Notes: a model not told the origin generated them from the sequence alone. Shown: positions 1 through 5,633, numbered from the stretch's first letter. The stretch: 7,362 bases of DNA from Pseudomonadota bacterium (GCA_023419055.1 JAEZYO010000971.1:1-7362), one strand, 5' to 3'. A program made the numbers and translations.

Positions 1-239
1 ACCCGGCGTGGGAGCCCGACCAGCAGCTCGCGCGCTCCGCATTCGAGAGGTGCGTCGACCTCTCGCGAAGGCACCGAATCCTCACTCGTCACACCCTCGT
101 CTGTGAAGCATGGCTGGCCAGAAACTACCGAGCCGAGCACCGTCAACTCGACGAGCTCATCCCCGTGCCGCATCGCTGGCCATCGAGCATCGCGGCTTCG
201 TTCACTCCTGCGCTGCTCGCCAACGAGAACGGAACCTGA
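1..239 (+). CDS. C-terminal part of an unrecognised protein, cut by the left edge
   Basis: Reading frame 3 (first full codon at 3) is open from the window edge to a TGA at 237-239, giving 78 residues that end in LLANENGT. No start codon is needed because the gene enters from outside. The codons are strongly G/C at third positions and the protein has balanced composition, with many Arg, His, Leu and Glu residues and aromatics (for example AFERCVDLSRRHRIL and CEAWLARNYRAEHRQL). The overlapping frames give Ser/Arg-rich nonsense by comparison. It ends 34 bases before the stop of the minus-strand gene 274-522, a normal convergent arrangement. The tail looks like helical segments followed by a Pro/Ser-rich end. 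I recognise no family, and no function is proposed. It could still be a chance open frame, but codon bias and spacing favour a real gene. Confidence 0.6.
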   Translation, partial: PAWEPDQQLARSAFERCVDLSRRHRILTRHTLVCEAWLARNYRAEHRQLDELIPVPHRWPSSIAASFTPALLANENGT

Positions 240-273
240 CTCCGGACGCCGGGACGCACGAGCAGCCGACAGT

Positions 274-522
274 TCAGCGTTCGAGCCACTTCCGGCCGAG
301 CAAAACTACCAGCGCGGCGCTCCAATAAAAGCCGGTGAACACTAGAAAGTAGACGAGCATCCCCATGAGCTCGACGAGCAAGAGGAACCCGAACTCCGAG
401 GAAGAGGTGATCCTCCGAATCAGGACGAGGTCGTCATAGACGATGAAGGGGGCGTACAAAACTACGAAGACGAGAGAGAGCCGCCCATAAATTCGTAGAA
501 CGGCAGGCAAGCGCTTGCTCAT
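274..522 (-). CDS. small membrane protein, two predicted transmembrane helices, function unknown
   Basis: This 82-residue protein starts MSKRLPAVLRIYGRL and ends GRKWLER. Residues about 14-30 form one hydrophobic helix (LSLVFVVLYAPFIVY). Residues about 44-77 are a long hydrophobic stretch that holds one long or two short helices. A charged loop with DD and RR (about 30-37) separates them, and basic residues flank both ends, as expected for an inner-membrane protein. The frame stays open to 996, but the upstream part is Arg-rich antisense of the neighbouring lipoprotein gene. The ATG at 520-522 is therefore the sensible start; a weak GAAGAG lies about 4 bases before it. It is divergent from the lipoprotein gene at 694 and convergent with the partial gene ending at 239. 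I do not recognise the family, and no function can be assigned from sequence. Confidence 0.6.
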   Translation of the reverse strand: MSKRLPAVLRIYGRLSLVFVVLYAPFIVYDDLVLIRRITSSSEFGFLLLVELMGMLVYFLVFTGFYWSAALVVLLGRKWLER

Positions 523-619
523 GGACTCTTCAGGGTTCCCGGTCGCTCCTGACACATTTCTCGGACCGCGCGAAGGCTCGGTGACGGCATCACGCGCGCA
601 GCTCAGAGGAGACCGGCGC

Positions 620-654
620 TGAATCGCGCGCCCAGCGGCGGTGAATCGTCCGCC
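620..654. repeat. direct repeat TGAATCG (22-bp period) and GGCGG/CCGCC inverted repeat in a divergent spacer
   Basis: The 171-bp spacer between the divergent genes at 522 (-) and 694 (+) holds TGAATCG at 620-626 and again at 642-648. The repeats are 22 bp apart, about two helical turns. The second copy sits in the loop of an inverted repeat, GGCGG (637-641) and CCGCC (650-654). Such spacing can mark a dimeric regulator site, but 7-mers recur by chance in GC-rich DNA. I see no convincing -35/-10 pair for either gene here. Confidence 0.2.
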
Positions 655-693
655 TTGCTTGCTCGCGCAAAGCTCGCTCTTGTTGCCGGTAGG

Positions 694-1806
694 ATGCCGA
701 TGCGCCCACCAATCCGCCCCCTGCTTGCCCTCTCCGGTGTTCTGGCCCTCGTAGGCTGCCGCGCGGAAGCGCCTCCGCGGACCGGCAGGGCTCCAGCTGC
801 GGACGCATCCGGCGCCCGAGCTCGAGGAGCCGTTCCGTCTCGGGCCCCCGAGGCATCGGCACCATCGGAACTTGGGGCGTCGCCGGAGCCCGCTGATGCT
901 GCGTGGTGCTCGGCAACGATGCGTCCTTCCCGAGAAGGCGAGCATGGCGTGACCGGAGCGCTCCTCGCTCTCAATCAGGCATTCTTGATGGCGCACGCCG
1001 AAGCGCGCCAGGCCGCGTGTGCAGAGATCGAGTCCGAGCGGCTCGTCATCCGCTACGCATTCGGAAAGCTGGAAGCACGTTACAAGGGAGTCGATCTGTT
1101 GGGCGGCCCGGTCGACGTTCTACCGCCCGAATATCACCCGATCAAGGACGTCTCGCACGCCGTGATCCTCGCCGCCCTGCTCTTCGAACATGAATCAGGC
1201 ATGGTTAGTCAGCGGGCCGCCGCGACCGTGAAGGGGCTGGACGCTGCCCTGGCACAGCTCGACGATTCCACATCGGCGACGACTCGCTCGATCCCGACGG
1301 AGCACTTGACTCGGCAGAAGCGACTTCTGAGCTCGACCCGAGACGCGCTCCTCGCGTTCTCGCAAGGGCGCCTGGACGCAGCTGGCCAGCGCCGGTTCTT
1401 CGCGAGGGTGCGCCCCGATCTCGACGCCAACATCCGCGCGGTGTCCGGCGCCTTCTTGCGCCAGCTACACCGCCGCGTAGAGGACATTCGTCGCAAGGTC
1501 GGGGACCCCGGCGCCTGGGGATCCGTTCTGGTCATCGTCGGCACGTCGCACCAGGCGCGGGCGCGGGAGATTGGTGTTCAGTACTTCGAGCGCTTGCTCG
1601 CCGAGCCCGTCGGCGAAGGAGCGAGAACCGAACGCCGCATGGTCATTTCCGAAAGCGTCGGCAAACCTTCCGACCAGTATGGGCTGCTCGCTACCCACCT
1701 CGTCGATCAACGAAGCGGTGCGCTCGTCTTCGAGGACCCGCTGCGCCTGCAATGGGACGTCCTCGCGGAGAACGGCGGCCTCCTGGACGAGCTCCTGCCG
1801 CGCTAG
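694..1806 (+). CDS. putative lipoprotein, function unknown
   Basis: The protein is 370 residues from the ATG at 694. The N-terminus has basic residues, a hydrophobic core (LLALSGVLALVGC) and a lipobox LVGC with Cys22, so it should be cleaved by signal peptidase II and lipid-anchored. Residues about 23-70 are an Ala/Pro/Arg-rich disordered linker. The rest, about 80-370, is a mostly helical domain that includes a Glu/Arg-rich segment (about 100-130) and a more beta-like stretch, SVLVIVGTSHQARAR, near residue 280. An in-frame GTG/ATG-type start exists further upstream (655), and a second ATG lies at 700. I chose 694 because the signal peptide begins there; 700 is equally possible and has an AGG about 6 bases upstream. 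I recognise no catalytic motif or named family. The strong hairpins at 1850-1906 lie downstream. Coding status is secure from length, GC3 bias and signal peptide; function is unknown. Confidence 0.8.
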   Translation: MPMRPPIRPLLALSGVLALVGCRAEAPPRTGRAPAADASGARARGAVPSRAPEASAPSELGASPEPADAAWCSATMRPSREGEHGVTGALLALNQAFLMAHAEARQAACAEIESERLVIRYAFGKLEARYKGVDLLGGPVDVLPPEYHPIKDVSHAVILAALLFEHESGMVSQRAAATVKGLDAALAQLDDSTSATTRSIPTEHLTRQKRLLSSTRDALLAFSQGRLDAAGQRRFFARVRPDLDANIRAVSGAFLRQLHRRVEDIRRKVGDPGAWGSVLVIVGTSHQARAREIGVQYFERLLAEPVGEGARTERRMVISESVGKPSDQYGLLATHLVDQRSGALVFEDPLRLQWDVLAENGGLLDELLPR

Positions 1807-1849
1807 GCTCGGAGCCTCCACGGGGCCGCCCGGAATGGGCCGTTCTGCC

Positions 1850-1906
1850 CGAGTGCCTTCGCGAAAGCGAAGGTTTCACTCGACGCGGGCTCTAACAGGA
1901 GCCCGC
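1850..1906 (+). terminator. tandem strong hairpins, possible terminator or structured leader
   Basis: Two adjacent inverted repeats lie between two same-strand lipoprotein genes. The first pairs CCTTCGC (1856-1862) with GCGAAGG (1867-1873) around a GAAA (GNRA) tetraloop. It extends below a TTT bulge through CGAGTG (1850-1855) and CACTCG (1877-1882), for 13 pairs in all. The second pairs GCGGGCTC (1885-1892) with GAGCCCGC (1899-1906) around TAACAG. A competing short hairpin, AGCCC (1900-1904) with GGGCT (1909-1913), uses the right arm. No long T run follows, so this is not a classical intrinsic terminator. It may end the upstream transcript with Rho or protein help, stabilise a 3' end, or act in the leader of the gene at 1951. 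Confidence 0.5.
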
Positions 1907-1950
1907 TCGGGCTATCAGCGTTTCCAATCCTAGGCTACGGGTCATCAAGT

Positions 1951-2793
1951 ATGGGCTTCACGTTCTTGTTTCGAGACAACGCGCGCTTACGCCGATGGTC
2001 GGGGTACTCGCTGGCGTTACTTCTCGTTAGCTTGATAGCGGCGTCGTGCGGGGGTGCCGCATTCTCCGGGGAAGACGAAGGTAGTGGTCCGAGTGACGGC
2101 GGCACCGATGGGAAAAGCGGAAGCGGCGGCACCTCGGGCAGCCAAACATCGGGTGGCGATGCCGGCGCGGCCGGGGGTGAGGGCGAAGCGGCAGGTGGCA
2201 ACGGAGGGTGGACGAGCCTACCCGAGGGCGGCGCCGCCCCAACGGGCGAGGCGGGCGCGGGGGGCGCTTCGACCGGCACGGATTGCGACACCCTCGAGGG
2301 ATACCAGTTCGGGGGCCACTGCTACGTCGACGCAACCGCCGGATCATTGACTCAGCCCGAGGCCGTTGCCACTTGCACTGAGCTTGCCGAAAAGCTTCAG
2401 CGCCCCGGTCATCTGCTCGTCCTCGATTCGAGCGCCGAACAAGAGTTCGTCCTCGAACGATTCCTGGTCGCCTACACGGACGAGAGTGACGCCTGGCTCG
2501 CTCTCACTTGTCACGAGCTCGACCATCCCGACATCAACGCCTGCTACTGCGCGGGATGTAGCCAAGCCGAATTGCTCGAGAAGCAACAGGCCTGGACGTG
2601 GATCGACGGGTCTACGGCGAGCTTTGGTTGGGTCAACAGCAACCCGAACCAAACCTATCGCTGCGCCGCTCTCGGCTACAACCCCACGACGACCATTTGG
2701 GGTTGGGTCGATCGAGATTGCAACAAGAACGCGACCGCGCCCACCGGCGCGGCCGCTCACGGGTACCGCACGATCTGCGAGTTCGAACCGTAA
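1951..2793 (+). CDS. lipoprotein with Gly-rich linker and C-type lectin-like domain
   Basis: The protein has 280 residues. A signal peptide with hydrophobic core (about 19-31) ends in lipobox AASC with Cys33, so the mature protein should be lipid-anchored and exported. Residues about 34-108 are a Gly/Ser/Ala/Glu-rich low-complexity spacer of the kind common in myxobacterial surface lipoproteins. Residues 112-280 match the C-type lectin fold: paired Cys112 and Cys124, Cys142, the WTWIDGS core, then Cys238, WVDRDC (Cys257) and the terminal TICEFEP (Cys276). The calcium-site motifs are altered: NPN stands where EPN or QPD is usual, and WVD where WND is usual. Calcium-dependent sugar binding is therefore uncertain, and the domain may bind protein or another ligand. 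An inserted loop carries Cys187, His188, His192, Cys198, Cys200 and Cys203. A Shine-Dalgarno sequence is not obvious before the ATG. It is convergent with lysR, 27 bases away. Confidence 0.85.
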   Translation: MGFTFLFRDNARLRRWSGYSLALLLVSLIAASCGGAAFSGEDEGSGPSDGGTDGKSGSGGTSGSQTSGGDAGAAGGEGEAAGGNGGWTSLPEGGAAPTGEAGAGGASTGTDCDTLEGYQFGGHCYVDATAGSLTQPEAVATCTELAEKLQRPGHLLVLDSSAEQEFVLERFLVAYTDESDAWLALTCHELDHPDINACYCAGCSQAELLEKQQAWTWIDGSTASFGWVNSNPNQTYRCAALGYNPTTTIWGWVDRDCNKNATAPTGAAAHGYRTICEFEP

Positions 2794-2797
2794 GCGG

Positions 2798-2834
2798 CGT
2801 CGCTCGCTTCGCCTTCGGCGTCAGGCAAGCGACG
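2798..2834. terminator. weak bidirectional terminator candidate between convergent genes
   Basis: CGTCGCT (2798-2804) pairs with AGCGACG (2828-2834). Inside the loop, CGCC (2810-2813) pairs with GGCG (2817-2820) around TTC. The structure spans the 27-bp gap between the lectin gene stop and the lysR stop and enters the end of lysR. There is no T tract on either strand, so the call rests on position and symmetry only. Confidence 0.25.
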
Positions 2835-3711
2835 GCAGGCGTAGGGCGACGTGCTCCGCAAAAGCGCGCGCCTTCGGCGACGGGCGGCGCCCCGCCGGGT
2901 AGACCGCGTGGAGGTCGAGAGTGTCGAGTGTGTGATCGGTGAGGAGCCGTACGAGCGCCCCCGACGCGAGCTCCGCACGAGCCATGTCATGCGCGACGAT
3001 CGTGATGCCCATCCCTTGAACCGCGGTCGCGACGAGGCCCAGGGACGACGCGACCACGACCCGCGGGGCGACGGTCACGGACGTCACGCTTCCCTCGCGG
3101 CGAAACGACCACGCTTCCGGACCCATCGCGCCGGGCCCGCCGATGCAATCGTGCTGCGGGAGCTCGGCGGGAGCGGTAGGCTTGCCCCTTCGTTCGAGGT
3201 ACCGCGGACTGGCCACGAGCGAGCGCGGCAAGGCCTGGATCCGGCGCGCGGAAAAGCCGGCACCGACGAGTCGCCCTAGACGGAACGCGACATCGATCCG
3301 GTCGGCGATCAGATCTTCGAAGCGATCGGACAGGTTCAGCTCGATTTTCACCTTGGGGTGCGCGGCGAGGAACTCGGGCAGGAGCGGAACGAGCTCGCGC
3401 ACACCGAAGCCCTGCGTGGCCGCCACGCGCAAGTAGCCTCGAAGCTCGCTGGCTCCGCGCGTTGCCTCCTCGACGTCGTCCGCGTCGTCGAGGAGCTGAC
3501 GCCCGCGCACCAGGAGCACTCGCCCCGCATCGGTCAGAGCGATTCGGCGGGTGTTGCGAAGCAACAACGTGACGCCGAGCCGTTCCTCGAGTGCCGCCAC
3601 CGTCCGCGAGACGGACGGCTGAGACACGCCGAGCTCGCGTGCCGCCACGGAAAAGCTCCCCTTCTCCGCCGCCCGAACGAAGATCGCGATCTCGTGAAGC
3701 CGGTCACTCAT
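2821..3711 (-). CDS. LysR-family transcriptional regulator
   Basis: This 296-residue protein has normal family length and predicted cytoplasmic location. Residues 1-60 are the winged helix-turn-helix DNA-binding domain: MSDRLHEIAIFVRAAEKGSF begins the first helix, AARELGVSQPSVSRTVAALE (about 23-42) is the HTH, and LLLRNTRRIALTDAG is the wing. A linker helix follows, then the effector-binding domain (about 91-290), beginning GYLRVAATQGFG and resembling the CrgA-like branch. An upstream in-frame ATG at 3715-3717 is also possible. I chose 3711 because M-S-D-R-L matches the usual start of this branch. The frame stays open much further upstream, but that part is antisense of the divergent oxidoreductase gene. 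LysR regulators typically bind the shared promoter of a divergently transcribed target, here the gene at 3814, and often repress themselves. The effector is unknown; the target set is inferred from position. Confidence 0.9.
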   Translation of the reverse strand: MSDRLHEIAIFVRAAEKGSFSVAARELGVSQPSVSRTVAALEERLGVTLLLRNTRRIALTDAGRVLLVRGRQLLDDADDVEEATRGASELRGYLRVAATQGFGVRELVPLLPEFLAAHPKVKIELNLSDRFEDLIADRIDVAFRLGRLVGAGFSARRIQALPRSLVASPRYLERRGKPTAPAELPQHDCIGGPGAMGPEAWSFRREGSVTSVTVAPRVVVASSLGLVATAVQGMGITIVAHDMARAELASGALVRLLTDHTLDTLDLHAVYPAGRRPSPKARAFAEHVALRLPSLA

Positions 3712-3726
3712 ACGCATACCGTATAA

Positions 3727-3732
3727 ATCATA
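3727..3732 (-). promoter_or_regulatory. possible -10 element for lysR
   Basis: Read on the minus strand this is TATGAT, five of six matches to TATAAT, about 10-15 bases before the lysR start. A transcript starting about 7 bases downstream would have almost no leader, which fits the absence of a Shine-Dalgarno sequence. No good -35 box lies 16-18 bases upstream, so an activator or another sigma factor may be needed. A short palindrome, ATACCGTAT (3716-3724), lies between it and the start codon and could be an autoregulatory half-site. Confidence 0.3.
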
Positions 3733-3746
3733 TCCGTTCTTCGCCG

Positions 3747-3758
3747 CTACTCGAATAG
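3747..3758. promoter_or_regulatory. candidate operator palindrome in the lysR-oxidoreductase spacer
   Basis: CTACTCGAATAG is a 12-bp palindrome with five of six symmetric pairs, in the centre of the 102-bp divergent spacer. Position and symmetry fit a LysR-type operator half-region. The right half, CGAATAGG (3752-3759), recurs exactly at 4453-4460, upstream of the alpha/beta hydrolase gene. Binding by the adjacent LysR protein is inferred. Confidence 0.35.
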
Positions 3759-3781
3759 GGTCCCAGGCGGCATCTTCTTTC

Positions 3782-3797
3782 TCGTGCCTCGGCACGA
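3782..3797. repeat. inverted repeat TCGTGC-CTCG-GCACGA just before the oxidoreductase gene
   Basis: A perfect 6-bp stem (3782-3787 with 3792-3797) with a four-base loop lies 16 bases before the ATG at 3814. In DNA it could be a second operator. In RNA it would be a small leader hairpin close to the ribosome-binding region. No other evidence separates these. Confidence 0.3.
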
Positions 3798-3813
3798 CGA
3801 ACCGGACGCGAGA

Positions 3814-4425
3814 ATGAAGATCGCAATCGTAGGAGTGACTGGAAATGTGGGAAGGCGGCTTCTCGACGAGGCCATGCGCCGAGCTCACCGCGTCACCGGG
3901 ATCGCCCGGGACCCGAACAGGCTTCACCAGACGGGACGGTTCACACTCGTCGCGGGTGATGCCGGCGACCCCGCCGTCCTCGCTGCCACGCTCGTGGATC
4001 ACGACGCCGTCGTGAGCGCGGTGCCGTTCCGGACGAGCGATCCCGCCAAGCTGCTCGACGCCGTTCGTCGTTCCGGCGTGAACCGCTATGTCGTCGTAGG
4101 CGGCGCCGGCAGTCTGGAGGTCGAGCCGGGCAAGCTGCTCGTCGACGCGCCGGACTTCCCCGACTTCGCGCGCGAAGAAGCGCGTGCCGGCAAGCGCTTC
4201 CTCGACGCCCTGCGCGACGCCAGCGACGTGAACTGGACGATGCTGAGCCCGTCCGCGCTGCTCGTGGCGGGCCAGCGCACGAGCCTCTTTCGACTCGGTA
4301 AGGACGAACTCCTGACCGCCCACGACGGCAAGAGCTGGATCTCCTACGAGGACTACGCCGTCGCGCTTCTGGACGAAATCGAGCGCCCACGACATCCGCA
4401 GGCGCGCTTCACCGTCGGATACTGA
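3814..4425 (+). CDS. NAD(P)-binding oxidoreductase of the COG2910 / NADH-flavin reductase-like type
   Basis: The protein has 203 residues and a Rossmann fold at the N-terminus: MKIAIVGVTGNVGRR carries the dinucleotide-binding pattern GxxGxxG (Gly7, Gly10, Gly13). Then follow GDAGDPAVL (about 48-56), HDAVVSAV and the signature GGAGSLE (96-102) with a downstream LVDAPDFPDF, which together are typical of COG2910 (YwnB-like) proteins. The classical short-chain dehydrogenase Tyr-x3-Lys pair is absent, as expected for this atypical group. Family members are described as putative NADH-flavin reductases or NAD(P)H-binding proteins; the true substrate is unknown. A GTG at 3784 would add ten residues. 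I chose the ATG at 3814 because MKIAIVG is the usual family start and a purine-rich GCGAGA precedes it. It is divergent from lysR and probably its direct target, with the hydrolase gene 93 bases downstream. Confidence 0.85.
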   Translation: MKIAIVGVTGNVGRRLLDEAMRRAHRVTGIARDPNRLHQTGRFTLVAGDAGDPAVLAATLVDHDAVVSAVPFRTSDPAKLLDAVRRSGVNRYVVVGGAGSLEVEPGKLLVDAPDFPDFAREEARAGKRFLDALRDASDVNWTMLSPSALLVAGQRTSLFRLGKDELLTAHDGKSWISYEDYAVALLDEIERPRHPQARFTVGY

Positions 4426-4484
4426 CCGGCGCGTCGCCCTTCATCCACATTACGAATAGGTCAGCTCGACCCAAGAACGCACCA

Positions 4485-4512
4485 GGTACCAATTACCCCT
4501 CCGATGACGGAG
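4485..4512 (+). promoter_or_regulatory. leader structure over the hydrolase ribosome-binding site
   Basis: CTCCG (4499-4503) pairs with CGGAG (4508-4512) around ATGA. That hides the GGAG (4509-4512), the best Shine-Dalgarno sequence for the ATG at 4519. Just upstream, GGTA (4485-4488) and TACC (4494-4497) form a second short inverted repeat. The GGAG, six bases from the ATG at 4519, is what decides that start over the ATG at 4504, which lies in the hairpin loop. Translational control by this hairpin is an inference from five base pairs. Confidence 0.35.
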
Positions 4513-4518
4513 CCCCCC

Positions 4519-5406
4519 ATGACAGCTTCGCGAGCTACGAACCCCGTTACCACCTACCGGACGATCTTCGTTCGAGGCATCGAGCTCTTCTACCGCGAGG
4601 CCGGAGATCCTGCCCGCCCGACGGTTCTTCTCCTCCACGGCTTCCCGTCGTCGTCCCATTCCTTTCGCGATCTCATCCCGGCCCTGGCGGACGAGTATCA
4701 CGTCATCGCGCCCGACTACCCCGGCGCCGGCCACAGCGACGCACCTCCGGCCAGCGTGTTCACGCCGACGTTCGAGAACCTTGCCTCGGTGATGGAGGAG
4801 TTCATCCGAACCATCGGACTTGGGCGCTTCGCGCTCTACATGCACGATTTCGGCGGCCCGGTCGGCTTCCGGATCGCGGTCCGTCACCCCGAGTGGGTCG
4901 ACGCGCTCATCGTGCAGAACGCGAACGCCTACCTCGAAGGCGTTGCTCCGGACCTCTTGAAGGGGATCCGTGCACGGAGCGGCGGGAAGCAGACGCCAGA
5001 AGCCATCGCGTCGACCGACGCGGCGTTCGGGCACGAGACCACGCTCTTCTTCTACAAGCAGGGAACGCGGCATCCGGAGTCCCTCAACCCGGACGCGTGG
5101 AAAATGGACGAGGCGGTTCTCCAGAACGCGGATGCGCTTCGCATCCAGCGCGCGCTCATCGTCGATTACGCCTCGAACCTCGACGAGTACCCGCGCTGGC
5201 AGAACTACCTCCGCGTGCACGCGCCTCGCACCCTCATCGTGTGGGGCAAAGGCGACGCCGTTTTCCTGCCGGCCGGCGCCGAGGCCTACGAGCGCGACGT
5301 CCCCGACGCGGAGCTCCACTTCTTCGACACCGGCCATTTCGCCCTCGAAGAGGAGCACGCCGCGATCGCCCGGAAAATTCGCGAGTTCCTCGCAGCGCGG
5401 CGCTGA
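4519..5406 (+). CDS. alpha/beta-fold hydrolase with Asp nucleophile (epoxide hydrolase / dehalogenase-like)
   Basis: The 295-residue protein has no signal peptide and is probably cytoplasmic. HGFP (His40-Pro43) is the oxyanion-hole motif of the epoxide hydrolase and haloalkane dehalogenase branch. The nucleophile elbow is MHDFGG with Asp110 as nucleophile, not Ser. The likely catalytic acid is Asp246 in VWGKGDAVF and the catalytic base is His273 in DTGHFALEEE. A helical cap domain lies between about 135 and 215. Epoxide hydrolases usually have HDWGG; here Phe replaces that Trp, which also normally helps bind halide in dehalogenases, so the substrate cannot be named. GGAG six bases upstream supports the ATG at 4519; the ATG at 4504 would add five residues. 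It lies 93 bases after the oxidoreductase gene, probably in one LysR-controlled unit or with its own promoter. Confidence 0.88.
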   Translation: MTASRATNPVTTYRTIFVRGIELFYREAGDPARPTVLLLHGFPSSSHSFRDLIPALADEYHVIAPDYPGAGHSDAPPASVFTPTFENLASVMEEFIRTIGLGRFALYMHDFGGPVGFRIAVRHPEWVDALIVQNANAYLEGVAPDLLKGIRARSGGKQTPEAIASTDAAFGHETTLFFYKQGTRHPESLNPDAWKMDEAVLQNADALRIQRALIVDYASNLDEYPRWQNYLRVHAPRTLIVWGKGDAVFLPAGAEAYERDVPDAELHFFDTGHFALEEEHAAIARKIREFLAARR

Positions 5407-5443
5407 GCCGCCGCGCGACTCGTTTCCAGAGGATTCGAAGCGG

Positions 5444-5485
5444 CGATACGATTCTGCCCCTCTCCATCACCTCCGTATCGGGCAG
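5444..5485. other. pseudoknot-like complementarity in the noncoding gap
   Basis: CGATACG (5444-5450) is complementary to CGTATCG (5474-5480). CTGCCC (5454-5459), in the loop between these arms, is complementary to GGGCAG (5480-5485). The two helices can form an H-type pseudoknot, sharing only base 5480. The perfect palindrome CAGGTACCTG (5483-5492) and a 5-bp hairpin CGTCC/GGACG (5497-5509) follow. This lies 3' of the hydrolase gene on the plus strand and 3' of tRNA-Arg on the minus strand. It could be a 3' UTR structure or a small RNA, or chance; no promoter or T tract was seen. Confidence 0.25.
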
Positions 5486-5556
5486 GTACCTGGAACCGTC
5501 CGTAGGACGAAGGAACGAGGGCTTGATGGTCACAGTCAAAGACTGGGACAGACCGG

Positions 5557-5630
5557 CGCGCCCGAGAGGATTCGAACCTCTGACCTACGGCTCCGGAGGC
5601 CGTCGCTCTATCCAGCTGAGCTACGGGCGC
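5557..5630 (-). tRNA. tRNA-Arg, anticodon CCG (reads CGG)
   Basis: A full cloverleaf reads on the minus strand. The acceptor stem GCGCCCG pairs with CGGGCGC over seven pairs, with discriminator G at 5557. The D arm has GCTC/GAGC around AGCTGGATA. The anticodon arm has ACGGC/GCCGT around loop CTCCGGA, with anticodon CCG at plus-strand 5594-5596. The variable loop is AGGTC, and the T arm AGAGG/CCTCT encloses TTCGAAT. The length is 74 bases and CCA is not encoded, so it must be added after transcription. No clear T-rich terminator follows; a small CAGTC/GACTG hairpin lies at 5533-5545. Confidence 0.97.
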
Positions 5631-5633
5631 GAA

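Noticed and set aside
523..996. N-terminal extension of the small membrane protein frame to 240 residues
   Set aside because: Arg/Ser/Gly-rich antisense of the lipoprotein gene and spacer; the protein-like part begins at MSKRLP.
1935..2347. Pro-rich minus-strand open frames
   Set aside because: Complement of the Gly-rich linker in the lectin lipoprotein; low complexity and no start signal.
2054..2942. Plus-strand open frames of 98, 178 and 114 residues
   Set aside because: Out-of-frame shadows of the lectin lipoprotein; Arg/Pro/Thr-rich with no domain.
3712..4395. 228-residue N-terminal extension of the LysR frame
   Set aside because: It is antisense to the oxidoreductase gene and spacer; LysR proteins begin with the HTH domain, so the real start is 3711 or 3717.
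4450..5358. 302-residue minus-strand open frame
   Set aside because: Antisense of the alpha/beta hydrolase, which has complete motifs and a ribosome-binding site; the antisense product is Arg/Glu/Val-rich with no domain.
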